A stretch of DNA of 64,000 bases, taken from Allofrancisella guangzhouensis (GTDB lineage Bacteria > Pseudomonadota > Gammaproteobacteria > Francisellales > Francisellaceae). Where the stretch lies: positions 372,001-436,000 of the forward strand of contig NZ_CP010427.1 in assembly GCF_000815225.1 (NCBI RefSeq), read 5' to 3'. The notes beneath the pieces were generated by a model that saw nothing but the letters and a program-made list of their open reading frames with translations, searched no databases and was not told the DNA's origin. The stretch's first letter is position 1; each line of letters begins with the position of its first letter. Shown piece by piece: positions 54,641-63,680 of this stretch. Made by a program: the position numbers and the translations under genes.

Positions 54641-54895
54641 TTAGTAGTGATATCTACATTGAGCAATCAAAATACTATTATCTTGAATTTTATAAATTAA
54701 TCTATGTTCTCTATCTATCCTTCTAGACCAATAATTAGTCCAATTATGTTTAAGTGGTTCTGGATCACCCAAACCTTCAAAATAGTTTCTTGAGATATCT
54801 TTTATTAACTGATTTATACGCTTAAGCTTTTTTTTATCATTAGCTTGCCAGTAAAGATAATCTTCCCAGGCATTAGTAGACCAGGATAATATCAT
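54641..54895 (-). CDS. yoeB: YoeB-family mRNA interferase toxin
   Basis: Ribosome-dependent endoribonuclease of the RelE fold. The 84-residue protein reads 'WSTNAWEDYLYWQANDKKKLKRIN' at the start and 'GDPEPLKHNWTNYWSRRIDREHRLIYKI' and ends 'QCRYHY', matching YoeB (E. coli 'WTEESWDDYLYWQ', 'GKPEPLKH...WSRRI...HRLVY', '..CRYHY'). Catalytic Glu, Arg, His and terminal Tyr are all present, so it should be active. It overlaps the antitoxin gene by four bases. Confidence 0.95.
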   Translation of the reverse strand: MILSWSTNAWEDYLYWQANDKKKLKRINQLIKDISRNYFEGLGDPEPLKHNWTNYWSRRIDREHRLIYKIQDNSILIAQCRYHY

Positions 54896-55149
54896 TCTTC
54901 AATAAGCTCTTTTTGTATTGATTTACCAGACTCAAGCTCTTCTATAGAGTCGTTAAGTCTATTATAATTATTTATACTAGACATTAAATGGGCTGTTTCT
55001 TGGTACGATTTAAAATCATCTAAAGACATCACAACAACTGCTTTTTTATCAGAACCCCTTGTAACAACAATAGGTTGGTGATCTTCTACAACTCTATCCA
55101 TTGAGGATGCTAGTTCGCTTCTGAAAGATGTATAGTTTAAAGTTTTCAT
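54892..55149 (-). CDS. yefM: YefM-family antitoxin
   Basis: Neutralises YoeB and autorepresses the operon. The 85-residue protein (from the ATG at 55149, SD GGAGGT) has the Phd/YefM N-terminal DNA-binding fold 'NYTSFRSELASSMDRVVEDHQPIVVTRG' and 'VVVMSLDDFKSYQETAHLM', then an acidic C-terminal toxin-binding tail ('RLNDSIEELESGKSIQKELIEE'). It precedes yoeB with a four-base overlap, the standard order. Confidence 0.94.
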   Translation of the reverse strand: MKTLNYTSFRSELASSMDRVVEDHQPIVVTRGSDKKAVVVMSLDDFKSYQETAHLMSSINNYNRLNDSIEELESGKSIQKELIEE

Positions 55150-55178
55150 AATTACCTCCAACATATTAAACTATATAA

Positions 55179-55206
55179 AGTATAGCATAAGTACTTAAAT
55201 AAGTAC
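55179..55206 (-). promoter_or_regulatory. yefM-yoeB promoter and candidate operator
   Basis: On the minus strand a TATACT -10 (55184-55179) lies 30 bases ahead of the yefM ATG. Immediately upstream, 55191-55206 is an inverted repeat, GTACTTA-AA-TAAGTAC, placed between -35 and -10, suited to binding by the YefM dimer. YefM operators elsewhere contain TGTACA-type palindromes, so this is a reasonable but untested match. Confidence 0.5.
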
Positions 55207-55255
55207 ACAATGCCATAAAAAAGATCTTTGACTGATTCAAAGTGTTAATTTTTGC

Positions 55256-57094
55256 GTATGCCGTAGCAAAGCTATGGGAGAGATGATGGTAGGTCCATCG
55301 ATATCGGCTACTAGAAGCAGGTATCAAACCACCTCATGCAGCTGTTATTAAGAGTAATGGTTGTGAGTGTTTGAGGAAAGTCAGAGGTAAATCTGGCGAG
55401 GTATGAATTAGGAAGACGAGCGAGAGCGAATCATTGTATTAGGCGTCGTAAAACATGGTTATATAACATCGAAATTAGTAGGCGCGAAAACTACTAAGAT
55501 AAGTTTACTAGGTATCTAGGTTCTGAGTAAGTGATGTTCGGCGTATAGATGGCGTGATCCTAATTTAGGCTCTCTTATGGAACTGCGGGAACCAGTCGTT
55601 ATGATGTTAAAGGAGACTTCCAAGTAGAGACCCTACAAGGAATTGAGTACTAATGCATAGCACTGGGGCGGACTAATCCGTAGTAGTGATGAAGCATCTG
55701 TAATGGATGTGGAGCGAAGGGATTAGATCAAACAGTCAAATTGAATATACAACTGATACTCAGGAGGATATATAAGAAATGACAAAAGCTTTTAATATAC
55801 CAAAATCACAAGTTTGGAAAGCATATAAACTTGTGAGAGCCAATGCTGGTTCAGCAGGTATAGATCAGCAAAGTCTCAAAGATTTTGAAATAGATGTTGG
55901 CAACAATCTCTACAAAATTTGGAATAGACTATCTTCAGGTAGTTATTTTCCACCGTCTGTAAAGGCAGCGGAAATACCTAAGAAATCTGGAGGTGTGAGA
56001 ATATTAGGAATACCTACAGTCAGTGATAGAATAGCTCAAATGGTAGTCAAGCTATCGTTTGAACCAAAAGTAGAACCATACTTTTTGGATGATTCATATG
56101 GATATAGAGCTAACAAATCTGCTTTAGATGCCATAGAAATAACTCGTAAAAGATGTTGGAAATATGATTGGGTTCTAGAGTTTGATATTAAAGGGTTGTT
56201 TGATAATATTCCTCATGATCTATTAATGAAAGCAGTAAAGAAGCATACACAAGATAAGATGATAATATTATATATACAAAGATGGTTAACAGCTTCTATA
56301 GTCATGCCAAATGGTGAGACAATCTCAAGAAGTAAAGGTACACCTCAAGGTGGAGTAATTAGTCCAATTCTTGCAAATTTGTTTTTACACTATGCTTTTG
56401 ATAAGTGGGTACAGAGGGAATATCCTAATAATGCTTGGTGTAGATATGCAGATGATGGTTTAATTCATTGTACAGATGAATCTCAGGCAAAATCCATAAA
56501 ACAAGCATTATCATTGAGAATGTTGGAATGTGGATTAGAAATACATCCAGATAAGACGAAAATAGTTTATTGTAAAGATGCTAATCGAAAACAAAGACAT
56601 GATTGTGTTAGATTTGACTTTTTAGGATATACATTTGGTCCGATAAAAGTAGGAACAGCTAATAATAAAATGTTCATAGGATTTAACCCTTATGTCAGTA
56701 AGAGCAGCATAAAATCAATGAAGACTAAAGTTAGACAATGGAAACTTAAAAGTAGAGTACAAATAGATTTAGAAGACATATCGAAACTGTGTAACCCCGT
56801 AATCAGAGGATGGTATACCTATTATGGTAAATACTACCCATCTGCATTGCAACCAGTATGGAACCAAATTAACATGAGTTTAATGAAATGGGCTATACAT
56901 AAATACAGAAAGATAAATACTAAAACTAGAGGTGCAGAAAGGATTCAAATAATAATGAAAAAGAATCCTCAGCTTTGGTTTCATTGGCGACTTAAAACTG
57001 GCAGAAGCTTTGTTTGATAAGAGCGGTATGAATCGAGAGGTTCACGTACCGTTCTGTGAGAGGCTAGAGGGGAGGTTCCTCTGGTCTACTCGAC
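55256..57094 (+). mobile_element. Group II intron, copy 1
   Basis: A 1839-base unit from GTATGCC to CTACTCGAC, directly followed by an identical second unit, which fixes both ends. The first 520 bases hold the 5' ribozyme domains, followed by the intron-encoded protein and, at about 57020-57055, a domain V hairpin (GAGCGGTATGAAT..GTTCACGTACCGTTC) and a domain VI-like stem. The 3' end in AC fits the group II AY rule; the GTATG start departs from the usual GTGYG. A short hairpin (CTTTGA..TCAAAG) and T-run lie just upstream, as at class C intron sites. Confidence 0.88.
55779..57017 (+). CDS. ltrA: Group II intron reverse transcriptase/maturase, copy 1
   Basis: Intron-encoded protein that helps splicing and copies intron RNA into DNA. 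The 412-residue protein has RT blocks 'IPKKSGGVRILGIPTVSDRIAQM', 'FDIKGLFDNIPHDLL', 'GTPQGGVISPILANLFL', the catalytic 'CRYADDGLIHC' and 'FLGYTFGP', then a maturase (X) domain with 'NPVIRGWYTYYGKYY'. There is no C-terminal HNH endonuclease domain, as in the short-protein intron classes. SD CAGGAGG is strong. No inactivating change is visible. Confidence 0.95.
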   Translation: MTKAFNIPKSQVWKAYKLVRANAGSAGIDQQSLKDFEIDVGNNLYKIWNRLSSGSYFPPSVKAAEIPKKSGGVRILGIPTVSDRIAQMVVKLSFEPKVEPYFLDDSYGYRANKSALDAIEITRKRCWKYDWVLEFDIKGLFDNIPHDLLMKAVKKHTQDKMIILYIQRWLTASIVMPNGETISRSKGTPQGGVISPILANLFLHYAFDKWVQREYPNNAWCRYADDGLIHCTDESQAKSIKQALSLRMLECGLEIHPDKTKIVYCKDANRKQRHDCVRFDFLGYTFGPIKVGTANNKMFIGFNPYVSKSSIKSMKTKVRQWKLKSRVQIDLEDISKLCNPVIRGWYTYYGKYYPSALQPVWNQINMSLMKWAIHKYRKINTKTRGAERIQIIMKKNPQLWFHWRLKTGRSFV

Positions 57095-58933
57095 GTATGC
57101 CGTAGCAAAGCTATGGGAGAGATGATGGTAGGTCCATCGATATCGGCTACTAGAAGCAGGTATCAAACCACCTCATGCAGCTGTTATTAAGAGTAATGGT
57201 TGTGAGTGTTTGAGGAAAGTCAGAGGTAAATCTGGCGAGGTATGAATTAGGAAGACGAGCGAGAGCGAATCATTGTATTAGGCGTCGTAAAACATGGTTA
57301 TATAACATCGAAATTAGTAGGCGCGAAAACTACTAAGATAAGTTTACTAGGTATCTAGGTTCTGAGTAAGTGATGTTCGGCGTATAGATGGCGTGATCCT
57401 AATTTAGGCTCTCTTATGGAACTGCGGGAACCAGTCGTTATGATGTTAAAGGAGACTTCCAAGTAGAGACCCTACAAGGAATTGAGTACTAATGCATAGC
57501 ACTGGGGCGGACTAATCCGTAGTAGTGATGAAGCATCTGTAATGGATGTGGAGCGAAGGGATTAGATCAAACAGTCAAATTGAATATACAACTGATACTC
57601 AGGAGGATATATAAGAAATGACAAAAGCTTTTAATATACCAAAATCACAAGTTTGGAAAGCATATAAACTTGTGAGAGCCAATGCTGGTTCAGCAGGTAT
57701 AGATCAGCAAAGTCTCAAAGATTTTGAAATAGATGTTGGCAACAATCTCTACAAAATTTGGAATAGACTATCTTCAGGTAGTTATTTTCCACCGTCTGTA
57801 AAGGCAGCGGAAATACCTAAGAAATCTGGAGGTGTGAGAATATTAGGAATACCTACAGTCAGTGATAGAATAGCTCAAATGGTAGTCAAGCTATCGTTTG
57901 AACCAAAAGTAGAACCATACTTTTTGGATGATTCATATGGATATAGAGCTAACAAATCTGCTTTAGATGCCATAGAAATAACTCGTAAAAGATGTTGGAA
58001 ATATGATTGGGTTCTAGAGTTTGATATTAAAGGGTTGTTTGATAATATTCCTCATGATCTATTAATGAAAGCAGTAAAGAAGCATACACAAGATAAGATG
58101 ATAATATTATATATACAAAGATGGTTAACAGCTTCTATAGTCATGCCAAATGGTGAGACAATCTCAAGAAGTAAAGGTACACCTCAAGGTGGAGTAATTA
58201 GTCCAATTCTTGCAAATTTGTTTTTACACTATGCTTTTGATAAGTGGGTACAGAGGGAATATCCTAATAATGCTTGGTGTAGATATGCAGATGATGGTTT
58301 AATTCATTGTACAGATGAATCTCAGGCAAAATCCATAAAACAAGCATTATCATTGAGAATGTTGGAATGTGGATTAGAAATACATCCAGATAAGACGAAA
58401 ATAGTTTATTGTAAAGATGCTAATCGAAAACAAAGACATGATTGTGTTAGATTTGACTTTTTAGGATATACATTTGGTCCGATAAAAGTAGGAACAGCTA
58501 ATAATAAAATGTTCATAGGATTTAACCCTTATGTCAGTAAGAGCAGCATAAAATCAATGAAGACTAAAGTTAGACAATGGAAACTTAAAAGTAGAGTACA
58601 AATAGATTTAGAAGACATATCGAAACTGTGTAACCCCGTAATCAGAGGATGGTATACCTATTATGGTAAATACTACCCATCTGCATTGCAACCAGTATGG
58701 AACCAAATTAACATGAGTTTAATGAAATGGGCTATACATAAATACAGAAAGATAAATACTAAAACTAGAGGTGCAGAAAGGATTCAAATAATAATGAAAA
58801 AGAATCCTCAGCTTTGGTTTCATTGGCGACTTAAAACTGGCAGAAGCTTTGTTTGATAAGAGCGGTATGAATCGAGAGGTTCACGTACCGTTCTGTGAGA
58901 GGCTAGAGGGGAGGTTCCTCTGGTCTACTCGAC
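57095..58933 (+). mobile_element. Group II intron, copy 2 (tandem)
   Basis: Exact continuation of copy 1 with the same 1839-base period; the encoded proteins are identical and every base compared by eye agrees. Its 5' exon is therefore the 3' end of copy 1. It ends at CTACTCGAC before AACAAG at 58934. Tandem insertion of a group II intron at its own 3' end is uncommon; an assembly or duplication origin must be considered. Confidence 0.88.
57618..58856 (+). CDS. ltrA: Group II intron reverse transcriptase/maturase, copy 2
   Basis: Residue-for-residue identical to the protein at 55779-57017 (412 residues), with the same SD and motifs, including YADD. Its intactness means that neither copy has started to decay, so the duplication is very recent or maintained by conversion. 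Confidence 0.95.
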   Translation: MTKAFNIPKSQVWKAYKLVRANAGSAGIDQQSLKDFEIDVGNNLYKIWNRLSSGSYFPPSVKAAEIPKKSGGVRILGIPTVSDRIAQMVVKLSFEPKVEPYFLDDSYGYRANKSALDAIEITRKRCWKYDWVLEFDIKGLFDNIPHDLLMKAVKKHTQDKMIILYIQRWLTASIVMPNGETISRSKGTPQGGVISPILANLFLHYAFDKWVQREYPNNAWCRYADDGLIHCTDESQAKSIKQALSLRMLECGLEIHPDKTKIVYCKDANRKQRHDCVRFDFLGYTFGPIKVGTANNKMFIGFNPYVSKSSIKSMKTKVRQWKLKSRVQIDLEDISKLCNPVIRGWYTYYGKYYPSALQPVWNQINMSLMKWAIHKYRKINTKTRGAERIQIIMKKNPQLWFHWRLKTGRSFV

Positions 58934-59158
58934 AACAAGTTGCTCACCGTGATGGAAAACATGATGCACATAAGCTTACAAATATAACATTCTTTTTTCT
59001 TTATTTTGTTATCTGATATTTCACGTAAGTAACTGTGGTATGTTAATAAACAAACTCCTTGATAAGGAAATTTTTACTATTGATATTTTAGTATATTTTC
59101 ATAGAAATCTTTACGAAAAGTAGTTGCTGAAGCTACTGAGGTTATATACTCAGTAAGT

Positions 59159-60430
59159 TTAGTTGGGCAAGCTCACCCATACTACTGGGACGCTATCGTT
59201 ATCTTGGATGCGCGAAGCAAAATCTCTAAGCTCGTCGTTATCACCTATTAGTATGATTACTTGCGCATTTCTGTAAAAAGATCTGGTAATAACTCTAAAG
59301 CGTTCTTGCCCAGCAGTAGTCATCATAGTTAAACGGTCATTATTTTGAAGGTTGACGGTTTTTTTTGCTATTCCTGTTGTAGATAAACCAAGGGGCTCGT
59401 TTTCATTAAAACAGATACGCCAGAATAAACGTTGGCTTTCCATATTACCTAAGACTATTGCTTTTAAATTGCGCGCTTGTTGCTCAGCTATATTAATCTG
59501 CAATAATCCACCATCAAGCAATCGATAACGCTCATTTTTCACCTCGCGAGTATCTAATGTATAGTCAAAATTTCGAAGTCTTAAGCCAGGAATATTTTTA
59601 AAGCTATTCAAAATAAATGACGTATACGAATGATTGTGTCTAGGATAGTTTCTAATAGTATTAGCAATATATTGCCAACAATCGCTAGTTGCTCCATTAT
59701 AATTATTGATTTCGGTTCTAAAATTTAACGCTCTATCTTTGCCTGTATTTCCTCTGTGGAAAAAACCTCTGCCATTTCCTCGCCACGCTAAATAGTTTTC
59801 AGTTGCGGTCCTAATTGCTTGCTTTAGGTTTTGCAAACTTATACTTTCAGGTGGAACTGCTTGATTCACTAAATTTTGGAAAAATTCTTGTCGGTTTGGT
59901 AGTAATGGATTTAAATTTGTTTGATATCTGGGTTCTGGGACGTTTAAATTTCTAACTCTTACTATATTTCTAGGGGGACGAATTACTGGCAATTGAGAAT
60001 TTTGCCGACAAATAGGACATGTATTAGAGCTATGCAACCAAATCCTAGCACACTCTTCGTGAAAACAGTCATGATTATTCGGACACAATATATTAAACTT
60101 TCTATCTAATGGCTGAAGACAGATTATACAATCATCTGCCTGCCCCAGCGCATTAATGTTAGCATTCTGCTCTTGTTCCAGAAATTCCTCAATATTAAAG
60201 TTATCCTCTGGTCGTTGCCGCCTATTTCCAAAGCTTGTCTTGCATAATGGACACTCTTCTGAGCGTGATAACCATGTGTCAATACATTGCTTATGAAAAT
60301 AATGTTTGCAAACGGTTTCACATATTATCATTTGCTCTTCTTGATTTTCATTATGTAAACTCTCAAGACAAATTGTACAATTTAACTGTAAAGTGTTAAC
60401 ACTGGGTTCAATTATATTATATGTAGGCAT
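59159..60430 (-). CDS. Double RING-H2 protein with a Rab-like pseudo-GTPase domain
   Basis: A 423-residue protein with eukaryote-type modules. RING 1: C18-x2-C21, C41-x-H43-x2-H46-x2-C49, C60-x2-C63. RING 2: C101-x2-C104, C116-x3-H120-x3-H124-x2-C127, C138-x2-C141. Both keep the Trp (53, 131) that contacts E2 enzymes, so E3 ubiquitin ligase activity is plausible. Residues 200-310 are unrecognised ('WRGNGRGFFHRGN'). Residues 322-400 follow a Rab GTPase in order: 'LKAIVLGNMESQRL' in place of the P-loop, 'STTGIAKKTV' at switch I, 'TTAGQERFRVITRSFYRN' and 'AQVIILIGD' at switch II and beyond. The P-loop GxxxxGK[ST] is lost and NKxD is absent. SD AAGGGGA is strong; no signal peptide. Likely a host-directed effector. 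Confidence 0.85.
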   Translation of the reverse strand: MPTYNIIEPSVNTLQLNCTICLESLHNENQEEQMIICETVCKHYFHKQCIDTWLSRSEECPLCKTSFGNRRQRPEDNFNIEEFLEQEQNANINALGQADDCIICLQPLDRKFNILCPNNHDCFHEECARIWLHSSNTCPICRQNSQLPVIRPPRNIVRVRNLNVPEPRYQTNLNPLLPNRQEFFQNLVNQAVPPESISLQNLKQAIRTATENYLAWRGNGRGFFHRGNTGKDRALNFRTEINNYNGATSDCWQYIANTIRNYPRHNHSYTSFILNSFKNIPGLRLRNFDYTLDTREVKNERYRLLDGGLLQINIAEQQARNLKAIVLGNMESQRLFWRICFNENEPLGLSTTGIAKKTVNLQNNDRLTMMTTAGQERFRVITRSFYRNAQVIILIGDNDELRDFASRIQDNDSVPVVWVSLPN

Positions 60431-60828
60431 TACATCCCCTTATTTATTTCTATTTTTTTAATACTTATTGATTAGGTTACATGAACTAAGTTTCTTATAA
60501 ATTAGAACCGCATGTAGTTAAATATAGTTTTCAAAGCTAAATAATTACATGAGGTGCTGACGAAATATTATATATCTGGGTTTAATTGGTCAACTACATT
60601 ATTATTTCTACAATCACAAAAAGGTTTTATAGTCACTATTGTTCAGTGTTTAACCCACTCTAGATCCAGCTATAACAATCTTTTGATACTTATCCAGTGT
60701 TTTGCTAAGAAGTTAAACAAAGTAGCACTACTTAAAGATAACGCAAAAGCAAATGATATAACCTAATTGTTATTAGGCTTCCCATTGATTAATATTTATA
60801 TTTCCCCTTTTATCCGGCTGCTGTTATT
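60431..60828. other. Intergenic region between the RING gene and nuo
   Basis: About 400 bases. A 70-codon frame at 60554-60766 has no SD, no recognisable motif and unusual composition, and I do not accept it as a gene. No RNA gene or repeat was identified. The nuo promoter lies at the right end. Confidence 0.45.
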
Positions 60829-60857
60829 TTGTACTTAATTTTCAATTGTGTTATCAT
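60829..60857 (+). promoter_or_regulatory. Promoter of the nuo operon
   Basis: TTGTAC (60829-60834), a 17-base spacer and TATCAT (60852-60857), 18 bases before the first plausible nuoA start. Good spacing and acceptable hexamers. Confidence 0.5.
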
Positions 60858-60875
60858 ATTGAGATTAGCATATTT

Positions 60876-61286
60876 ATGACAATTCTTCCTATGACTACAA
60901 ATGTTTACCTAGAATTCGCTCCGATATTAATATTTTTGATTATAGCCTTCGCTGTGGGTGCTGCTTTTGCTATAGCTGGTAAAGTTATCTCTATTATTGT
61001 GGGTGCAAATAATCCAAGTAAGAGTAAAAATGAAACGTTTGAGTGTGGTTTTCCAACTTTTGGGGATGCTAGAGAAAAGTTAGATGTTAGATTTTATTTG
61101 GTTGCCGTGTTATTTTTGGTTTTTGATTTGGAGTTAGCTTTTATCATCCCTTGGGGTATAAATCTAAGAACAACTACAATACCAGCAATATCTAATCACG
61201 CATTCTTTGCAATGATTATATTTTTAACAGTGCTATTTTTAGGCTTGATTTATGGTTGGAAGAAAGGGGCTTTAGAATGGGAATAA
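60876..61286 (+). CDS. nuoA: NADH-quinone oxidoreductase subunit A
   Basis: Membrane subunit of complex I near the quinone site. The protein (136 residues from 60876, 131 from the ATG at 60891; the true start is uncertain) has three membrane helices and the NuoA signature '[38 protein letters not shown]', containing the Cys-Gly and acidic residues conserved in the first loop. 'WGINLR' follows. First gene of nuoABCDE here; its end overlaps nuoB by ten bases. Confidence 0.93.
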   Translation: MTILPMTTNVYLEFAPILIFLIIAFAVGAAFAIAGKVISIIVGANNPSKSKNETFECGFPTFGDAREKLDVRFYLVAVLFLVFDLELAFIIPWGINLRTTTIPAISNHAFFAMIIFLTVLFLGLIYGWKKGALEWE

Positions 61287-61753
61287 GTAACGAAAATAAG
61301 GGTTTCATTACAGCTAGTGCAGATGCCCTTATAAATTGGGTGCGTACAGGCTCTATGTGGCCAGTAACTACAGGTCTAGCATGCTGTGCGGTAGAGATGA
61401 TGCACGCTGGTGCTGCTAGATATGACTTAGATAGATTTGGGGTTGTTTTTAGACCTTCGCCAAGACAGTCTGATGTTTTGATAGTGGCGGGTACCCTCTG
61501 TAATAAAATGGCTCCAGCATTAAGACAGGTTTATGATCAGATGCCAGATCCTAAGTGGGTAATATCTATGGGTTCTTGTGCTAATGGTGGTGGTTATTAT
61601 CACTATTCTTATTCTGTTGTTAGAGGGTGCGACAGGATTATACCGGTTGATATTTATGTGCCAGGTTGCCCGCCAACTGCTGAAGCTTTAGTTTATGGTA
61701 TTATTCAGTTGCAGAATAAAATTATTAGAACAAATACTATAGCGAGGAAATAG
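61277..61753 (+). CDS. nuoB: NADH-quinone oxidoreductase subunit B
   Basis: Carries iron-sulfur cluster N2, the last electron carrier before quinone. The 158-residue protein has the ligands in '[12 protein letters not shown]' (adjacent Cys pair), '[23 protein letters not shown]' and '[12 protein letters not shown]', complete for N2. The ATG at 61277, inside the nuoA end, has SD AAAGGGG; an upstream in-frame start at 61256 is less likely. Followed by nuoC after two bases. Confidence 0.96.
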   Translation: MGISNENKGFITASADALINWVRTGSMWPVTTGLACCAVEMMHAGAARYDLDRFGVVFRPSPRQSDVLIVAGTLCNKMAPALRQVYDQMPDPKWVISMGSCANGGGYYHYSYSVVRGCDRIIPVDIYVPGCPPTAEALVYGIIQLQNKIIRTNTIARK

Positions 61754-61755
61754 AT

Positions 61756-62403
61756 GTGAGTATTTCTTTACATCCTCATTTAGAGAATATTAAAAAAGTT
61801 CTAGAAGGATTTGATGTTTATAGTTGTGTTGCTCATAAAGAAATAAATATAGCTATAAAACATCAAAAAGATATATATCAAGTTTTACAGGTACTAAAAA
61901 AAGAGTACTCTTTCGAGCAGTTAAGCGATATAACTGCTGTGGATTATCTAACATATGGTCAAACTGACTGGCAGGTTGGCAAAGAGGTTTCTCAAACAGG
62001 GTTTTCTCGTGGCCGTCAGCAAGTTTTGGTTGAAAGTGGCTTTGACAACAGATTTGAAATTATATATCAGCTTTTGAGTATGGTAAATAATGTACGTGTC
62101 AGAGTTAAATGTAAGCTAAAAGATGCTCAAATTATTATTATAGATTCTATAAATGATTTATGGCCTTCAGCAAATTGGGCTGAAAGAGAAGTTTATGATA
62201 TGTTTGGTATTTATTTTAATAACCATCCAGACCTAAGACGAGTGCTTACTGATTATGGTTTTGTAGGGCATCCTTTGAGGAAAGACTTTCCACAAACAGG
62301 TTACGTTGAAATGCGATATGATGAAAAACTTGGGAAAGTGGTCTATGAACCTGTAGAGATTGATGATAGGGTTAATACTCCTAGAGTCATTCGTGATAAA
62401 TAA
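61756..62403 (+). CDS. nuoC: NADH-quinone oxidoreductase subunit C
   Basis: 30-kDa peripheral-arm subunit that packs against NuoD. The 215-residue protein contains the family signature '[44 protein letters not shown]' (residues about 135-178). It begins with GTG two bases after nuoB. It is a separate gene, not fused to nuoD as in E. coli. The C-terminal tail '[18 protein letters not shown]' is typical of the separate form. Confidence 0.95.
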   Translation: MSISLHPHLENIKKVLEGFDVYSCVAHKEINIAIKHQKDIYQVLQVLKKEYSFEQLSDITAVDYLTYGQTDWQVGKEVSQTGFSRGRQQVLVESGFDNRFEIIYQLLSMVNNVRVRVKCKLKDAQIIIIDSINDLWPSANWAEREVYDMFGIYFNNHPDLRRVLTDYGFVGHPLRKDFPQTGYVEMRYDEKLGKVVYEPVEIDDRVNTPRVIRDK

Positions 62404-62420
62404 TTTATGGATTTGTGATA

Positions 62421-63674
62421 ATGGCAGAATATAAAAACTATACGTTAAATTTTGGACCTGTTCACCCTGCAGCACATGGTGTGTTGAGACTTATATTAGA
62501 GCTTGATGGTGAGACTGTAGTTAGAGCTGATCCACATGTTGGACTATTGCATAGAGGCACAGAGAAACTGGCTGAGTTTAAACCATATAACCATAGTATA
62601 GGTTATATGGATAGGTTGGATTATGTGTCAATGATGTGTAATGAGCATGCCTATGTCATGGCTATAGAAAAGTTACTTTCTTTGGAAATCCCAGAAAGAG
62701 CGAAATATATTAGAGTAATGTTTGCTGAAATGACAAGGATTTTAAATCATCTTTTATGGGTTGCTGCCTGTGGAATTGATTTGGGAGCTATGACAGTGTT
62801 TTTATATGCTTTTAGGGTTAGAGAAGATCTTTTTGACTGTTATGAGGCAGTTTCAGGTGCTAGAATGCATGCAACTTATTTTAGGCCTGGTGGGGTGGCA
62901 AGAGATTTACCTAACCAAATGCCACAGTATAAGAAAAGTCGATTCTCTAGTAAGAGGAAGACTAAAAAAATGAACAAGCCAAGACAAGGAAGTATGCTAG
63001 ATTTTCTAGAGTTCTTCGTTGTGGATTTTGAAAAATCTCTTAATGAAATTGACACTTTACTTACTGATAATAGGCTTTGGAAGCAAAGAACTGTAGATAT
63101 AGGTGTTGTAACTGCAGAGAGAGCGAAAGCTCTTGGTTTTACAGGACCTATGCTAAGGGGTAGTGGTGTGGCTTGGGACCTTAGGAAATCACAGCCATAT
63201 GAAGTTTACGATCAGCTCGATTTTGATATTCCTATAGGAAAAAATGGTGACTGCTATGATAGGTATTTAGTTAGAATGGCAGAGATGCGAGAGTCTAACA
63301 AAATCATAAAACAATGTATTGATTGGTTAAGAGCTAACCCAGGTTCAGTTTTATCCGACAATCATAAGGTTGCTCCCCCAAGCAGAAATGCTATGAAAAA
63401 TGGTATGGAAGAATTGATTCATCATTTTAAACTTTTTTCTGAAGGATACTGTACTCCAGAAGGAGAGGTATATGTTGGAACTGAGCACCCAAAAGGTGAG
63501 TTTGGAGTATATATTAAATCAGATGGTGCAAATAAACCATACAGATTAAAAATGAGAGCGCCTGGATTTGCTCATATTAGTGCTATGGATGAAATGTTGT
63601 CCGGACATATGTTAGCTGATACCCCAGCTATTATTTCGACAATAGATGTTGTGTTTGGTGATGTAGATAGGTAG
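62421..63674 (+). CDS. nuoD: NADH-quinone oxidoreductase subunit D
   Basis: 49-kDa subunit lining the quinone cavity. The 417-residue product starts '[23 protein letters not shown]', with the His and surrounding residues of the quinone site, followed by '[14 protein letters not shown]' and '[17 protein letters not shown]', and ends 'DVVFGDVDR' as is universal. The ATG at 62421 is chosen over a GTG two codons earlier. The stretch '[19 protein letters not shown]' is more basic than in many homologues, though the surrounding motifs are normal. Confidence 0.96.
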   Translation: MAEYKNYTLNFGPVHPAAHGVLRLILELDGETVVRADPHVGLLHRGTEKLAEFKPYNHSIGYMDRLDYVSMMCNEHAYVMAIEKLLSLEIPERAKYIRVMFAEMTRILNHLLWVAACGIDLGAMTVFLYAFRVREDLFDCYEAVSGARMHATYFRPGGVARDLPNQMPQYKKSRFSSKRKTKKMNKPRQGSMLDFLEFFVVDFEKSLNEIDTLLTDNRLWKQRTVDIGVVTAERAKALGFTGPMLRGSGVAWDLRKSQPYEVYDQLDFDIPIGKNGDCYDRYLVRMAEMRESNKIIKQCIDWLRANPGSVLSDNHKVAPPSRNAMKNGMEELIHHFKLFSEGYCTPEGEVYVGTEHPKGEFGVYIKSDGANKPYRLKMRAPGFAHISAMDEMLSGHMLADTPAIISTIDVVFGDVDR

Positions 63675-63680
63675 AAAAAG

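Noticed and set aside
60124-60321. Second minus-strand frame inside the RING gene
   Set aside because: Out-of-frame shadow of the two zinc-finger region.
60554-60766. 70-codon frame between the RING gene and nuoA
   Set aside because: No SD, no recognisable motif, irregular composition; left as non-coding.
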